Assembly (NCBI GenBank): GCA_033064195.1 | Contig: JARBJD010000107.1 | Coordinates: forward strand, 62,001-126,000 | Origin: Blattamonas nauphoetae | Taxonomy: Eukaryota; Preaxostyla; Oxymonadida | Length of the DNA: 64,000 bases | Direction: 5' to 3' | In this document: one piece after another, positions 1 to 12,008 of the stretch | How the letters are laid out: every line of letters begins with the position of its first letter | Numbering within the stretch: the first letter of the stretch is position 1 | The notes under the pieces: model-generated | What the model saw: the letters and a program-made list of their open reading frames with translations, nothing else | Told to the model about the DNA's origin: nothing | The model's database searches: none | Translations under genes and position numbers: made by a program

Positions 1-1665
1 GTAGGAAAAATGACAAAAAAAAGTGCACAAAGACGCGACAGACCCTCAAAACAAGGGCTAACCAATCTTTGTGCTTCGAAATTTGAGCATTGATTCTTCA
101 ATGATTTGACAACGATCAGAACGTTTTTCATGCGATATTAGCTCATATGCATCTCCTGGACTCACTCAACGATCGTTTTAAGACAGATCGAGTTCTTATC
201 ATGCATTCCTTCATGCGACAGATGAGAGATGGAGGAGTGTGAGAAATCTGACGAGCAGTGGACAGAATAAAGGAATTCGTGAGCAGCAGTGATAAATGAG
301 GAGTCTTTGAGGGAGGATGAGAGGTGGGGAGAGAAGAGAGCAGACAAAAGCCGGACAAGAGGTCGGATCGCTTCTCGCCGATTTGTGTGATGAACGAGTG
401 TAGAAGGGATATGTTTGCCTGCAATGAGTTCATCACAATCATCGATCGAACTTTTGTACGACTGTTCCATCGATTGGGCCGAAGAGAGGCGTGAGCAGGC
501 GATGACATGATGGTTGAGCGTCGATGGTTGTCCAGTTCGTCATCACGCAGTTGTTACCTGCTCTTCTTCTTTTCGGTGCTCATTGCGCGATTCCGCTGCC
601 CAGACAGTTCCAAATCGTCCATCAACTGGGAGAGAACCATTTTTCGCCCGCTCTCCGTTTCTAACGACGAATCCGACTGTGACTCGATTGATCATCGCAT
701 TGACCGTGCGAGTGTGTCGTTCCTGTCCTTCTTGAGCTGCCTCGCCTTCCTTTCGTGTTAATCTGCGGAGATATTGAGGATGCTGTGTGCCATCGTCACA
801 CCATGGCTTGTCCACCCCTCCTTCAGCTGCAGAATGTTGGACTTTGAGAAATTTCTCTTCTCCATCCCTTCGAATGACATCTGAGTTCGAACTGAGCACT
901 CTCGATGGGCTTGATAGCTCAGATTTGTTAATCCGAGATCGAGAGATGAGTGTCGGAGAATGCAATTGAGATGATGTCGACATATGATAACAATCCTGAT
1001 CCTCCCGTCACGTCCAGCAGCTTCAAATGGAGTTGAGGTGACGAAGAGAACGAGCAGCTTGTCACCCTCATCCAGTTCAGCGTTTTGACAATACATGCTT
1101 TGAGATGAAGTGCACACATTTGATGAAGATTAGCATTCACTGATTGTGATCTTCTTTTCATGATCACTTTGGCAGAACCAACAGAATGATTTCTATTCCT
1201 CGGTGTGTTATTTTGATAGGTGTGTCTGTAGGGCGCCAAGAGATTGTGACAGGATTTCGGCGATGACCATGCCAAATTGTTGAAGTGGGACAATATTTTT
1301 GAGATCATCGATCGCAATGGAAAAAGTTCGAGCGACATTTCGATTTTCAAATATCCTTTTATCCTTCACACATTCAGATTGATTGCATTTCTAAATGGAG
1401 ATTCCAGACGTTCTGACCTCCAAAGTCGTTCTGTCAATGAACGTGGTGTGATCAAACCATAATCGTGCGTTTTTGTCTATCTTCTCTGATTGAATCGTTT
1501 TTTTTTCGATTTTGCTGCCTGTGAAATATATCGTTGTCACGAATGAAAGAGTTTTCAATAAATGTTGTTCATGATTGTTCATCTACTTCGTCATTTCAAA
1601 TCAATCCGTTTCAATGATGCAAAAGACAACGTATTCTGGAACTATGTGCACAGTTTCAGTAAAAA
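1..1665. other. No confident gene; isolated coding-like fragments
   Basis: Both strands carry only short open stretches with no recognisable motif. A minus-strand stretch at 162-470 reads as a serine- and leucine-rich helical peptide and could be a relic of the helical-repeat family seen at 1,666-3,567, but no start, splice pattern or conserved residue supports a call. I see no tandem repeat, tRNA-like structure or inverted repeat here. Confidence 0.4.
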
Positions 1666-3567
1666 ATGGTTCATGGAACCAATACAGTGAAATGGATTAA
1701 AGATGAATATGTGTTCTTCGACGCCTGGAGTGCTTATGTGCCCTCGCCGTTGTTTTTGGAAGCACGCATGTTGCCGGAGCAATTATCGAAAAGCTGTCGC
1801 CTCTGCGCGTCTCTCGAAACTGCATTGGACGCTGTTCTGGCCGCTCTCCGCGGTCCGTCGGTGGATGGCACAGAAAAACAGGAATTTGGGAACTTTGGAT
1901 TGCCTCTGCTGTTGTCGTTTGGTCTGCTGTCCCCTTCTCCACCGCCGAACGTGGTGTCGCTGTTTGACGAGCTGGTTCTGCCGTTTCTGTCCTCTTTCCG
2001 ATCGATGCTGTCATTCTTCCACTCGTCGCTCGCTCTCTTCTCGCCGAACATGCCGTCGCTGGTATTCCCTGCTCTGCACTCGCTGAGCCGTCTGTACGCC
2101 ACTGCTGTTCTGGTCTGAACTGCAGACGGCACTGAACAGTTTCGCTTCGTCGATCGAGCAAGACGCGTCGCTTCATGTTTCGCAGCCTCTGTCGGAGTTG
2201 GTGGAGGAGTGGGTTGTGGAGGAAGGCCTGCGTGCGATGTGTGCGTTGGAGCTGTTTCACTTTGTGTTGGCGTTGGACGGAGACAAACAGTCGGAGCTGT
2301 CGAAACTGCTGCACACCGACTCGATCTGCACGGAGTTCATTTTGCTGGCGAATCAGCTGGTGACTTCACTGCGCACGTTCTTCGAAGCTGACCGCTCTGT
2401 CGCCCCCACTCGCCACACCCGCCCTTCCTCGCTAACTTCCGAACCCCCCGCACGCAGCCGCACTGCTTGTCGATTGGATTGGGACAGGCTGTTCCAGACG
2501 AATGTTGTTCTTTCGGAAGGAGGAGCTACGATTTTTCGGATTGAGTTTGGGACGCTTCTCCAAACACTCTGCTGGTTTGTTCATCTGTCGCTGGTGAAGC
2601 TGAACGATCTGATTCAGTCGCTTCATCTGACGCTGTCGTCGTTCATCCCACACCCTCTCGCAAATCTGGTGCCCACATTCGCACCTGAGCACGAGCCTCG
2701 CCAGATCGGGCCGAAGATCCGGTACTTCCTTCTGTCGCCGTGGGTGGAGACAGGGCGGAGTGGAGAAGGGTTGGTAGGGGCTGAGGGGCGGGCGTTCCCG
2801 CTGAGTCTGAGTGTGGAAGTGTCGATGACTGCGATTGTGTTGATTCTGATTCACAAAATTCACCGAAAACCTTCGAACCAGCGATTCTGGGCACGGCTCT
2901 GCCTTTGCTGTTGTCGTAGCGTCTGTTGTCGCCGTCGATGGATGTGTGCTGGCAGATGTGGCATCGGAAGAGAGGAGGTATGCGACTTTGCGATTCTCTC
3001 GTTGTTGGACTTGACCACTTCGTAGATTATCTCCACATGCGACGGCACAGAACTAAATTGGTGGAAAGTGTGGATTGGATTGTGGTGTTGGGGGAGGTGG
3101 TGGACGATGTGGTTTGTGGGAATGAAGTTGGAGAGCGCGAACTGAACGAGCTGTCCAAATTGAAGATCCCGTCGCTGCTCAGCCCTCTCTTCCCCATCAT
3201 CACATCCACCACTCGCAGCATCAGCCGCTTTGCCTGAAGTCCCTCGCTTCGTTTCTATCATCACTCGGTGCTGTTCACTGATGAGGTTCTGATGTCGCTG
3301 GCTCGGATTCTGCGCTCGCTGCTTGGGACGTTCGACGATAAGTGGAGGACAATCGAGTCGATTTTCATTTCTGTGTGGACGTTGTTGCTCACAGTGATTG
3401 GAGGAGTGAGTTCAGCAGAAAAGAAGAAACTGATGAGAATGATCGTGTCGACAGGGCTGTTGGAGATGTTTGGAGAATACATCAATCGCTTCTGGATGAC
3501 ACAGATTAAAGGCGAAGTCCTTCGCATTGTCCCAATACACCAGCGTCGTGTTCTCGTCGAAATGTGA
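1666..3567 (+). pseudogene. Helical-repeat protein relic (unknown family)
   Basis: Three successive plus-strand stretches (1,666-2,118; about 2,111-2,880; about 2,926-3,567) read as leucine-rich amphipathic helices of the ARM/HEAT type, without a catalytic motif. A block reading LPLLLSFGLLSPS near 1,900 recurs as LPLLLS...RLLSPS near 2,900, so the protein was internally repetitive. The frame changes near 2,105 and near 2,890 and there is a stop inside the second junction. One change (2,107-2,125) could be a 19-nt intron, but the second has no clean GT...AG solution, so I favour a decayed gene over an intron-rich intact one. Codon use is GC-richer than in the genes at 43-60 kb. Its 3' end overlaps the oppositely directed beta-helix relic. 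Function unknown. Confidence 0.4.
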
Positions 3568-5503
3568 GTCTTCAAAGAAAATCAGGTCTGGCTGATTGAA
3601 GTTGTGTGTGCCGCCTCTTTCAGCGGCTGTGTTCTTCCGAAAGATGCATCGGTGGAAGTGTGGTCGGAATAATGCGTTGAGATGCACCCTCCCTTCGTCC
3701 CTGCCTTGTTGTTTTCGAAAAGCGAGTCGAAGGCACGGAGGACGTGAAACGTTCCACTATTACTAAAAACAACACCGCTCCCAGAAAATGTCTGATCGGA
3801 GAACTGGCAGTTGGAGACTTGAATGAAGGCAATTGAATCAGCTGCTTGAAATGTCCGAGTTCGCGAGGATCCATCCAGCGATGTGAATTCGGAGTTCGAA
3901 TCATCTGTGCTCACAGAATGATGAGTGATGATCTGGTGTTCGCTGTCGGGAAGAGTGGTGGCTTTGTCATACGAGCTATTGGACGAACCAATGACGAGGC
4001 GAGGATTGGGGTTCAGATTTCCTCGCATGTCCATCAGAAAAACATGATCTTTTGTGTAGTTGATTGCGAACGTGGTGCGTGTGGTGGACCACAATTGGCG
4101 ATGCCAGCTGGCCCAGTCGGAGAACAGAGTCCGAAAATGACACACAGGATGTCTCCACAATCGCACATCGCGACGGCGAGGACAGTGTCGGAGAGAGGGG
4201 ATGGCCAGCTTTTGCGTTCGTGCAACCAAGAGACTCCACATCGAAAATCAGAGCGTCAAGCGAAAGCGTTGAGTTCACAATATTAAAAAGGCAGTTCTGA
4301 TGAGTCCTGAGCCGAGAAACTTCACTTGAGATGGGTTGCTCTCTGTTGAGTCGCACGAGTGTTGACTTCGTGATTGATGTTCTTGTTTCTCCCTTCAGTG
4401 TGAGGTCCACAGATTCAAAATGTTGGAAGCACATCCGTACTGCTTGTTCTCGAGTCTGATGATAGGTTGCGAATCATACCCGTGTCTCGGCCTCCTTGAT
4501 TCCTGCCAGAACCCGAAGAGAAAGATAATGACGGATAGTAGGGGAGGAAATGAACTGCCGAAGGTGTTGCGTGCTGATGGGATGCGGCGAAATGCCCTTC
4601 TTCTGTCGATCAGCCCTCACAAAAGTGGCAATTGTTTCGATGTCGGCTGTGGAGAGGAGTGAGGCATCAAAGGGAAGAGCTGGATCGAAGTCCTTCCTCC
4701 CTTCCCATCGACACTCTTCGCAACGAACGAGTCCTGCTCGTCCAGAGACTCGCTGCGGGGAGTGCGGCGAAGGAGTCGTGCTGCCAGCGGGTGGAGATGC
4801 AGACGAGTCGCGGTTGCCAGGCGTGGTCGGTGTCTGGTCAGCCCGATCGCGTGTCGACTGTTTCCAGTTTTTGACGAGTTCTTCGGTGTTGACCAGAATC
4901 TGCTCTGGTTCAGATAAGACAGCGACCGCAGCGACGAGAGCGACAGCGCGTTCGTCAGCCTCACGAAGTGCTGAATCTGCGGCGAAATCAGCGGGTTGGC
5001 AGGAATATCGCCACCGTTTCTCTTGGAGGGGGACAACAAAGAGCGACGAAGAGATCGAGTTTTGGAGGAGGTCCGTTTGGTTCTGAAAGAAGAGGGGGTG
5101 TCCCGAATGCGTGGGTGGATGAACAGATACTGGAGAGGGGAAAGAGACGGGACAATGGGTGGATCTGGCGCTGGAGATTCAGCAGGTAGACGAGATCTGA
5201 AAGAGATGGGGATGGTTGTGATTGTTTGGTCGGAGAGACAGATGAAACTGGTTGAGGTGGGGTGGGGAGGGACTCTGTCGTCGAGAGAGACGTATTGTTG
5301 GGAGAATCGTGAGAAATGATGGAGACGTTCATCGACGTGCCTTGTTCCTTACTATAGTGATATTCGTGATAGCCATTCGGTTTTTCTTGTTTTGATTGTA
5401 TTTCGGGTGATGTTGACCTGAATTCCAGTAATTGACGTGCTCGTCCGCGAGTCACTGCGCGATGGAAATGGTGCAACAAGTCTGATAAACTACAGTTGAA
5501 CAA
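3412..5503 (-). pseudogene. Parallel beta-helix (PMP-like repeat) surface protein relic
   Basis: Read on the minus strand, the 3' third carries the signature of right-handed beta-helix repeats: short turns ending in GG plus a small or hydrophobic residue, such as NNKAGTKGGCIS and NTAAERGGTHNF, followed by strands like SHFDENTTLVYWDN. Such repeats are typical of large secreted or cell-surface pectin-lyase-fold proteins that are expanded in several protists. The coherent readings sit in different frames (3,412-3,687, then 3,582-4,241, then 3,976-4,434, then upstream pieces to 5,503), and there is no signal peptide or clear start. It therefore looks like an eroded copy. It converges on and overlaps the helical-repeat relic. 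Family assignment is from repeat pattern only. Confidence 0.45.
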
Positions 5504-5509
5504 ACCGGC

Positions 5510-7146
5510 TTATTCTGAAAAATAGCCATCCACACGATGATCCAGGTCCCACAAACTTGTAATAAACACATTTTTCAACATCCGAATATATCGGACGAGA
5601 TCCTCCCGAGTCAAGATCGTGTGGTAAACTGGCGGTTGTCCCGTCTGCTTCGTCGAGTATCTTCTGACTGTGTGGTTGACAATAAAGTTGTCCGCGCTCA
5701 ACGTGAAGAGCTTCATTGGAAGAATGGGTGGAGAGAGAGAGGGCTCGACTCTTTGTGAACAAGAACCCAGCCTTCGCAACTTTCGCATGTCTCAGCTGAA
5801 GCTGTGAAGAGGCGTCCATCCCAGTGCTGTTGTATGAACACAGCAGGTCTGGGTCGAGAAACTGGTTTTTTGGGGAGATCGATGGGAAGATGCAGAACGG
5901 AATGAAATGCGCGTCAGCTACCGGGATCTTCGCGTTGATGTAATTCCTCAGAAGTGTGATTCTGTGGAAGGGAGGTCAGGATCAACTCAAGAAGGGAAGA
6001 GTTCAGAGTGTGGTCTGACAGACGGTGCATCAGAAAAGTGGCGATGAGGAGGAAGAACAGATTTGTTGAGGCGAATGAGGAGTGGTCGAGGAGAGCATGC
6101 GGGAGGAATGACGAAGGGTTGCATTGGTCTTGCAAAGAAAGAGGTGGATGAGAGTCCAATCCCGAAAAGGAGGGAAGTGTCGTGTTTGGCCGATTATTTG
6201 AGGAAAGAATGGAGTCAAGAATGTGTTGGAGGAATGGAGGGTCATTCGAAGGAAGCGGAGGGTGAGTAAACCCGAGTTGGAGAAGAAAGAGAGAACCTGC
6301 TGATGACTTGTGACGACCAAATGGTATGTATGTACACGGAGTTGCTGGAGGGGGATAGACGAAAATAGAAGTGTTGGCACCTATTCATTTTCGTCATCCA
6401 TATCACTTGCTCGATGTTTCCCCGAGTTCAGACAAAGGTAGCAGTTGATATATGGAAACTGGGTGATCAGATCAAGCGAGGAAACTTCGCTGGAAGAAGA
6501 GGGAAGACCGGTGAGCGAGAGAGTCAGAGCTTCTTGGAGGGTATACTTGTCGTAAGAAGGGATGTGAGTAATTTTGCTTGGTTCGAATTCAACGATGGGG
6601 TATCTGTTCGAAATTGATAAAGGCTTTCTGCCTGGCTTGTTGATGGGGACGACGACTCACGAATCAATTCAGTGACGAACCAGTGTGTGCGATATATCGT
6701 GAAGGAGGACAAACAAGACAGAGAAGTCCAATTCTTGATACGAAAGAACTCATTCAGCCAGTGATGATGGAAGACTATCACACTTCGAGAAGGTCCAGGA
6801 AAATGTAAGTGATATCATGAATCGTCATGTTGTTAACTGAGAGGAAGATCTCAGGGGACAGATCCATCCACAATGGCTCCCACGCAGACATTCGCTTCTC
6901 GGACGTGCTCAGTTGGAATAAGATCGACCCAATGTGCTTCTCCAACGACACATACACCTGCTGTCCAGCCACGCCCTCGTCCTTCCCAATCCCACCTCTC
7001 TCCAACGAATCAGAAGCCCTCCTCGCTCGTCTCTCCCTCATCTCGTCCCCATAACCAAAATGATCTTCCACTAACAGTTGATCCTTCCACCCACACATCT
7101 TCCTGTCCAATTCAGAAGAGCATGTGGAGCGAGAATCGATCCTCAC
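5510..7146 (-). pseudogene. Coding-like fragments of an unknown helical protein
   Basis: Minus-strand stretches 6,778-7,146, 6,524-6,781, about 5,914-6,380 and 5,510-5,788 read as folded-protein-like sequence (for example EKHIGSILFQLSTSEKR, THWFVTELIRESS, DLVRYIRMLKNVF). The first two could be joined by an intron starting GTGTGA near 6,780 with an acceptor about 50 nt on, so an intact multi-exon gene cannot be excluded. Between the pieces the frame is not continuous and no start codon stands out. I do not recognise the family. It lies head-to-tail behind the beta-helix relic and could be a neighbouring degraded gene. Confidence 0.3.
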
Positions 7147-7772
7147 TCACAACCTCGAATCCGAACACACTCGACTCTACCGTATCAACCAACGTGGTCA
7201 TATGGCAATATCAGACATGCGAAGACCTGGAAGAAACGGTGATTGAACAAAGATTTCACAGGAAGGAACCCAAAGTGGAGTGAGGTAGAATGTCGATATC
7301 GTCGAGAAACACAAAGATGTAACCAAAAAACAACGGTTTGTATCTTCTACCCCTGCACATTGATCCTTCCTGCTTGTTTTCCTTCCAGACTTTCTCTTCT
7401 CTCCCAGAATGTCCCGTTTGGTTTGTTTACGTGGAAAAGGAGAATGATGAGGAGAGAATGATTGTGTATGTGATTTTTGAGGGATAAAATACTCACAATA
7501 CTATCTGCTGTTACAGTGATTGTTCGTTTGTTCACGTTTTTCTGATAAGAGTTGATTCTTCCTCACCTCAACTATTAGCAACTCAATATTTATTTCCTGT
7601 CTGGAAAAAAACACTGAAATACCAGAAATAATAAACAAGAAGGACATAATCGTTTGGGGAGGGCAGAAAAGAGAGGAATGAAAGCAGAAAGCCTTGGCTG
7701 TTAACAGAACAAGTTAAATATATCAAAATAAAGACATTCCAACATCGTTGTCAATGTCATTCAACGCAATCA
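7147..7772. other. Intergenic stretch, nothing recognised
   Basis: AT-rich 3' portion (about 7,540-7,770) with no coding-like frame, repeat or hairpin that I could find. Confidence 0.5.
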
Positions 7773-8482
7773 CTACAAGAAGGCATTTTCAAGGAAATGC
7801 ACGATTCCCCTGTACGAGTCAGTGAGAGTCGATTTCTCTCTTAAAATGAACTTATGAATTGTCTTGATGTCGGTGAAAATGGCATACCAAACAACCAACT
7901 CGTCTTGTAGTTCAGACAATGCTGATAGCACATTCTGTGGCAGTGATGTCTCGGTCACCATAGATCTTGGCTGGCGGTGGTTTAGAGAAATGGTTGAGGA
8001 GAGAAGAGGGATGGGTATGATATTATTTTGGTGAAGACCGTGATGATGAACATGAAAGGGGAATTGAGGAGGATGAGACGAAGCAAACGACGTTGGGTCC
8101 TGGAGCGAAGAGTAAGGATTGAACAGCCGAAAGAGGGAGATAATTGGAGGTATAGAGAAGATATTAGAGGCAGAGACATAACTGAACTCAATTTGGAAGG
8201 GTTGTAGTTGTTGTTGAATGGTATTGAGATCGTTGGGTGGTTGAACGTGACCTAGATCAGAATCATCAAAGTTGACTATCTCGAATGGAACATCTTCAGC
8301 ATGTGTTTCAATAATGGTTTGTTCAGGGGGAATATCAAGGCCGGCTTGGGAAATTGTGGGCGAACACGACTGAGCCATCGGGGAACTGATCCCAGGAGAC
8401 GAAGATGGAACAATATGTTCAATTGAAGGTGAATGAGTTTGTGGTGGAGACGAAACTGTGGTTAGAGAGGCAGACTGACCAT
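7773..8482 (-). CDS. Hypothetical protein, Pro/Ser/Gln-rich N-terminus
   Basis: A minus-strand frame stays open from about 8,482 to the stop at 7,773. It contains an ATG at 8,378, but the upstream residues (S/T/P-rich) look equally coding, so the true start may lie in an upstream exon. The N-terminal half is acidic and low in complexity; the last 65 residues (SALSELQDELVVWYAIFTDI to ENAFL) look like a small helical domain. Two GT...AG intervals between about 7,980 and 8,190 would be in-frame introns, so part of the middle may be spliced out. No family recognised. It stands alone between a blank stretch and the 32-bp minisatellite. Confidence 0.4.
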
Positions 8483-8834
8483 TTGAGATCGATTATTGTT
8501 GGGGAAGGGTGTGGATGTCCCCATTCGTGATTGCGGTCACAGTTGTTGCTTTGTATTGAACTGTGTGATTCAGGGAGGAGATTTGTTAGTCTTGAATGGC
8601 CTTCCTCATCATTGGCGGAGACCCTTTGATTTGAACATCACAGATTTGAAACGATATCAACTTTGTGTGTTTATAACGTCTCTTCGGGAGAGACTTCACA
8701 CGGACGGGGAGTTGTTATCCATTGGAAGTGGCGGGAGACCAGTTCAGATAATAAGCGACAGGACGGGTTTGCGATGAGAGTTGAGTGCTTTTGTTATCTC
8801 TCGTCCAAGAGCTATGATTGTCGGAGATGATTGG
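8483..8834. other. Short unresolved stretch upstream of the hypothetical gene
   Basis: Minus-strand reading is coding-like in places (a helix-like piece near 8,570-8,670) and may contain upstream exons of the 7,773-8,482 gene, but I could not find a consistent splice solution. Confidence 0.3.
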
Positions 8835-9519
8835 GATGGGTGGAGGGAGGAAGGAGGTGAATTAGCGATGGGTGGAGGGAGGGAGGAGGTGAATTTGCGA
8901 TGGGTGGAGGGAGGAAGGAGGTGAATTTGTGATGGGTGGAGGGAGGGAGGAGGTGAATTAGCGATGGGTGGAGGGAGGGAGGAGGTGAATTAGCGATGGG
9001 TGGAGGGAGGGAGGAGGTGAATTAGCGATGGGTGGAGGGAGGGAGGAGGTGAATTTGTGATGGGTGGAGGGAGGGAGGAGGTGAATTAGCGATGGGTGGA
9101 GGGAGGGAGGAGGTGAATTTGTGATGGGTGGAGGGAGGGAGGAGGTGAATTAGCGATGGGTGGAGGGAGGGAGGAGGTGAATTTGCGATGGGTGGAGGGA
9201 GGAAGGAGGTGAATTTGTGATGGGTGGAGGGAGGGAGGAGGTGAATTAGCGATGGGTGGAGGGAGGGAGGAGGTGAATTAGCGATGGGTGGAGGGAGGGA
9301 GGAGGTGAATTAGCGATGGGTGGAGGGAGGGAGGAGGTGAATTTGTGATGGGTGGAGGGAGGGAGGAGGTGAATTAGCGATGGGTGGAGGGAGGGAGGAG
9401 GTGAATTTGTGATGGGTGGAGGGAGGGAGGAGGTGAATTAGCGATGGGTGGAGGGAGGGAGGAGGTGAATTAGCGATGGGTGGAGGGAGGGAGGAGGTGA
9501 ATTAGCGATGGGTGGAGGA
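8835..9519. repeat. 32-bp G-rich minisatellite, 21 copies
   Basis: Twenty-one head-to-tail 32-bp units begin at 8,835 and end at 9,506, followed by a 13-bp partial unit. The unit core is GATGGGTGGAGGGAGGGAGG. Units differ at two sites: the AGC / TGC / TGT end, and a GGAAGG versus GGGAGG change. These variants form a mixed order along the array, as expected from slippage plus unequal exchange. The plus strand is strongly purine-biased, with three GGG runs per unit, so G-quadruplex folding is possible. All frames are nearly free of stops in part, so open frames here are not evidence for genes. Confidence 0.9.
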
Positions 9520-9828
9520 GAAGGTGCTGTCAATTGTGGATGATTTGGGGGGAGAGGAGAGGTCGATATTGGATGGGTTAGGGGAGCAAGACGTCGAACA
9601 CTCGACCATGAACGACTTGTGGGTCGTCTCAGACAATTGCTGTCCCCTCTCCAAAATCTCCCAACACTTTTTTTGCATCTTTGTAGATAATTCAGATTCC
9701 CATCATATCTTCTCTCTATCATGGAAGCTTATTATAAAAAACCCAAATCAACCATCAGCACGCACGGGAAGGAGATTTACGACCTTCTCGTCAAACAACA
9801 TCGCGACTATCCAGCAGCACCTCTCATC

Positions 9829-9837
9829 AAAGCTCTG
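9829..9837 (+). repeat. Left 9-bp target-site duplication (AAAGCTCTG)
   Basis: Matches 13,697-13,705 exactly and flanks the inverted-end element; lies inside exon 1 of the transposase gene. Confidence 0.75.
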
Positions 9838-10084
9838 TTACCATGGGTCGGCATGTCCTATAGGCAGGACATCATAGGACAGCCAAAAAGAGGAGGACAA
9901 TTTGGATAAAAGTGCTGATGACAGGAATTGAACCAGTCTCCTGCTTGGCCAGTCAGTGAAAACCTAAAATGAAAAATGAGGAAAGATACGAGACAATAAT
10001 GCACATTTTCTGTTTAAGAATCATTTCAATACTGTTTTTTCACCCTATTTTGATGAAAATCGCGAAAGTTGTCCAAAAGCGATC

Positions 10085-10250
10085 GATCAGCCCACCATAG
10101 GACACGATAGGACAATTCTGAATCAGGCTCAAACCATAGGACATTGAAGCTTTTTGACACCTTCACAATATTTGCGTCTGAATTTAGCAATAAAATCGAG
10201 GGAGGACAATTGTCCTGTCCTGTCCTATCGTGTCCTATGGTGGCCCGATC
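10085..10250. repeat. MITE-like hairpin element
   Basis: A 166-bp segment with 23-bp perfect inverted arms (10,092-10,114 and 10,221-10,243), flanked by GATC at both outer edges. The arms contain GGACACGATAGGACA, a motif also present near the right end of the surrounding element (about 13,644-13,664) and in diverged form at its left end. It is probably a short non-autonomous relative of the surrounding transposon or an internal duplicate of its subterminal region. Confidence 0.6.
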
Positions 10251-10394
10251 TGTCCTCTCAAACCATCATTTATCTCAAACACACCTCAACTCTGCTAAAT
10301 GGCTCTTTTGTCTCCGGAGACTGATTTGTAGAGGTACTCTGTGCGCTTTTGTTCTAGTTGTTATTGTCAATTTTATCTCACTCTTCTTTTAAAG

Positions 10395-11232
10395 ACCATG
10401 AACATCGTGGCTCGGGATGACATCGACATGATCGAACAGAACGGTTTCGTTCAATAAAGAAGATATCTGTCTGCTCTTTTTTATGCTCTATTCTCTATAT
10501 TTCCTCCATTTCAGATTTCAATGCGAATCGAACTCGCTTTCACAGAATCTTTCAAACAGGATGAGTATAAAGAGAAACGAGTGATACTGATCATGAAAAT
10601 ATTGAAGTCTCAGTTCCTTGTTTGCTCTTCTCTTATTTATCTCTCATTGATTTCCCTCTACCTTCTTAACAAGGCCTTGGATCAAAGATTCAGGGCTCCG
10701 TCTGACTCAATCAAACTGAACTGAAATACGAGATTGTGAAGAAGCCAGTCTGCTCAAATTTCTGTATATTTTCTCATCTTTTCCATCTTATCTTGTTTGA
10801 ACAGGGATACAACTCATTTTCTTGATGCATCTCTGAAAGGATGAAAAACAATGGAGAGATTGACCCTACCCATTCACATACAACATCGTTCTGAAGTGCT
10901 CTCCTGTTTTGTCCTTCATTTTCTTCTTTATTTCCGAATAGATCTCATATTCAATGCGCAACACCCACGATCACATCGTTTACTCGATCGAAAGTAACGA
11001 ACAGATTTTACACACCCAAGAAGAAAGGAGGAAGAAAGTAAGGATGATGAAAAAATTGAGCCAGAAGCCAAACGAAAACGAGAAAGAGCAGACAGAACCA
11101 AGAAGTGAATCGATCCAAAAGCATGAATGGATGAGCGAGCCGAAAGAGAAAATAGTGAAGTGGAAGAAGGAGGACATTGATGTGTGTACCTCATTTAATC
11201 TCATCATGACAAAACCGTCTTTCACCCAGTGA
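10395..11232 (+). other. Chain of small coding-like exons inside the Mutator-like element
   Basis: After an acceptor-like CTTTTAAAG at about 10,393 there are short plus-strand open pieces separated by pyrimidine-rich GT...AG intervals: TMNIVARDDIDMIEQNG (about 10,395), a piece at 10,518-10,603 rich in E/K (ESFKQDEYKEKR), one near 10,670-10,760 (ELKYEIVKKP), and a lysine-rich piece at 10,940-11,220. The arrangement resembles the micro-exon structure of neighbouring genes, but I could not settle the frame through all junctions. Function unknown; charged and probably disordered towards the end. Confidence 0.3.
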
Positions 11233-12008
11233 CTCCCAAGGGATCCAGTGAAAAGATAAACACACCACATCATCCTTTTGATCGGACTGGATTTAACCAA
11301 AAACGCCCACCCATCATCGAACCGTTCAACAATGATGTTTTGTTCCCGTAACGCCAATCTCCGTCGCCAGCCCAGTTGTTTTCAAGCATTGTTTGCTCAC
11401 CGAACCGACCATTCTGTTTCAACCTCGCGGTTCACCTGAATCTTCAGAGAATGTCTCTCCACTTATTATAGTAACAACGGCTTCACCTTCTGCTCACAAT
11501 CACAGCAGCCATTCGTTCCCTGCATCATCCGCAAGATCAACGCCCTCGCCGAAAGTCATCTCAACGCTAAAGAAGAAACAAGTCACATCACCGCTCGCTT
11601 AACAATCGTCACCAACATCCAGTGCATTTGTGAGGAAGTTTCACCTTTCTCCATCGGACATTTGCTGTCCCGTCAGAAAAGAAACTCAAAAACGAAGGGA
11701 ACAACTCGTCGGATATCATCACCCCACCAAAGTCGATATCCACTCCCTCTTTCCCCCCAATTTAACGCAACCGTTTCCTCTTCAACACTAAAGGACGAAT
11801 CTCAGATCCAAAGAAAGAAACTCACTCCAAAGTCAAATACATATGGTCTCCGCTTCGAACTCAACAACAATCAGAAGACGGAGACTCTTTTGACTTCCGT
11901 CCAAGTCTGTCTTTCGCAATTGTTACTTCTTTCTCGCAATTTCCTCCACACATTCTCGCAAGTCGCAACTCGCCTAAAATTCATTATTTTTAGACAAATC
12001 TCGAAAAA
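11233..12008. other. Ser/Pro/Lys-rich coding-like stretch of unclear frame
   Basis: Plus-strand pieces 11,393-11,602 and 11,662-12,000 read as low-complexity S/T/P-rich peptide. They may be exons linking the upstream micro-exons to the 12,009 reading frame, or unrelated. No conserved motif seen. Confidence 0.25.

Noticed and set aside
507-983. Overlapping plus and minus open frames near the window start
   Set aside because: Neither frame shows family motifs, a splice pattern or biased composition beyond background.
8835-9519. CRISPR-like array
   Set aside because: Units are contiguous 32-mers without unique spacers, in a eukaryotic context with no cas genes.
9721-9909. Stand-alone 62-aa protein ending inside the inserted element
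   Set aside because: The last third is read into the transposon end; the true exon continues at 13,706 in the same frame.
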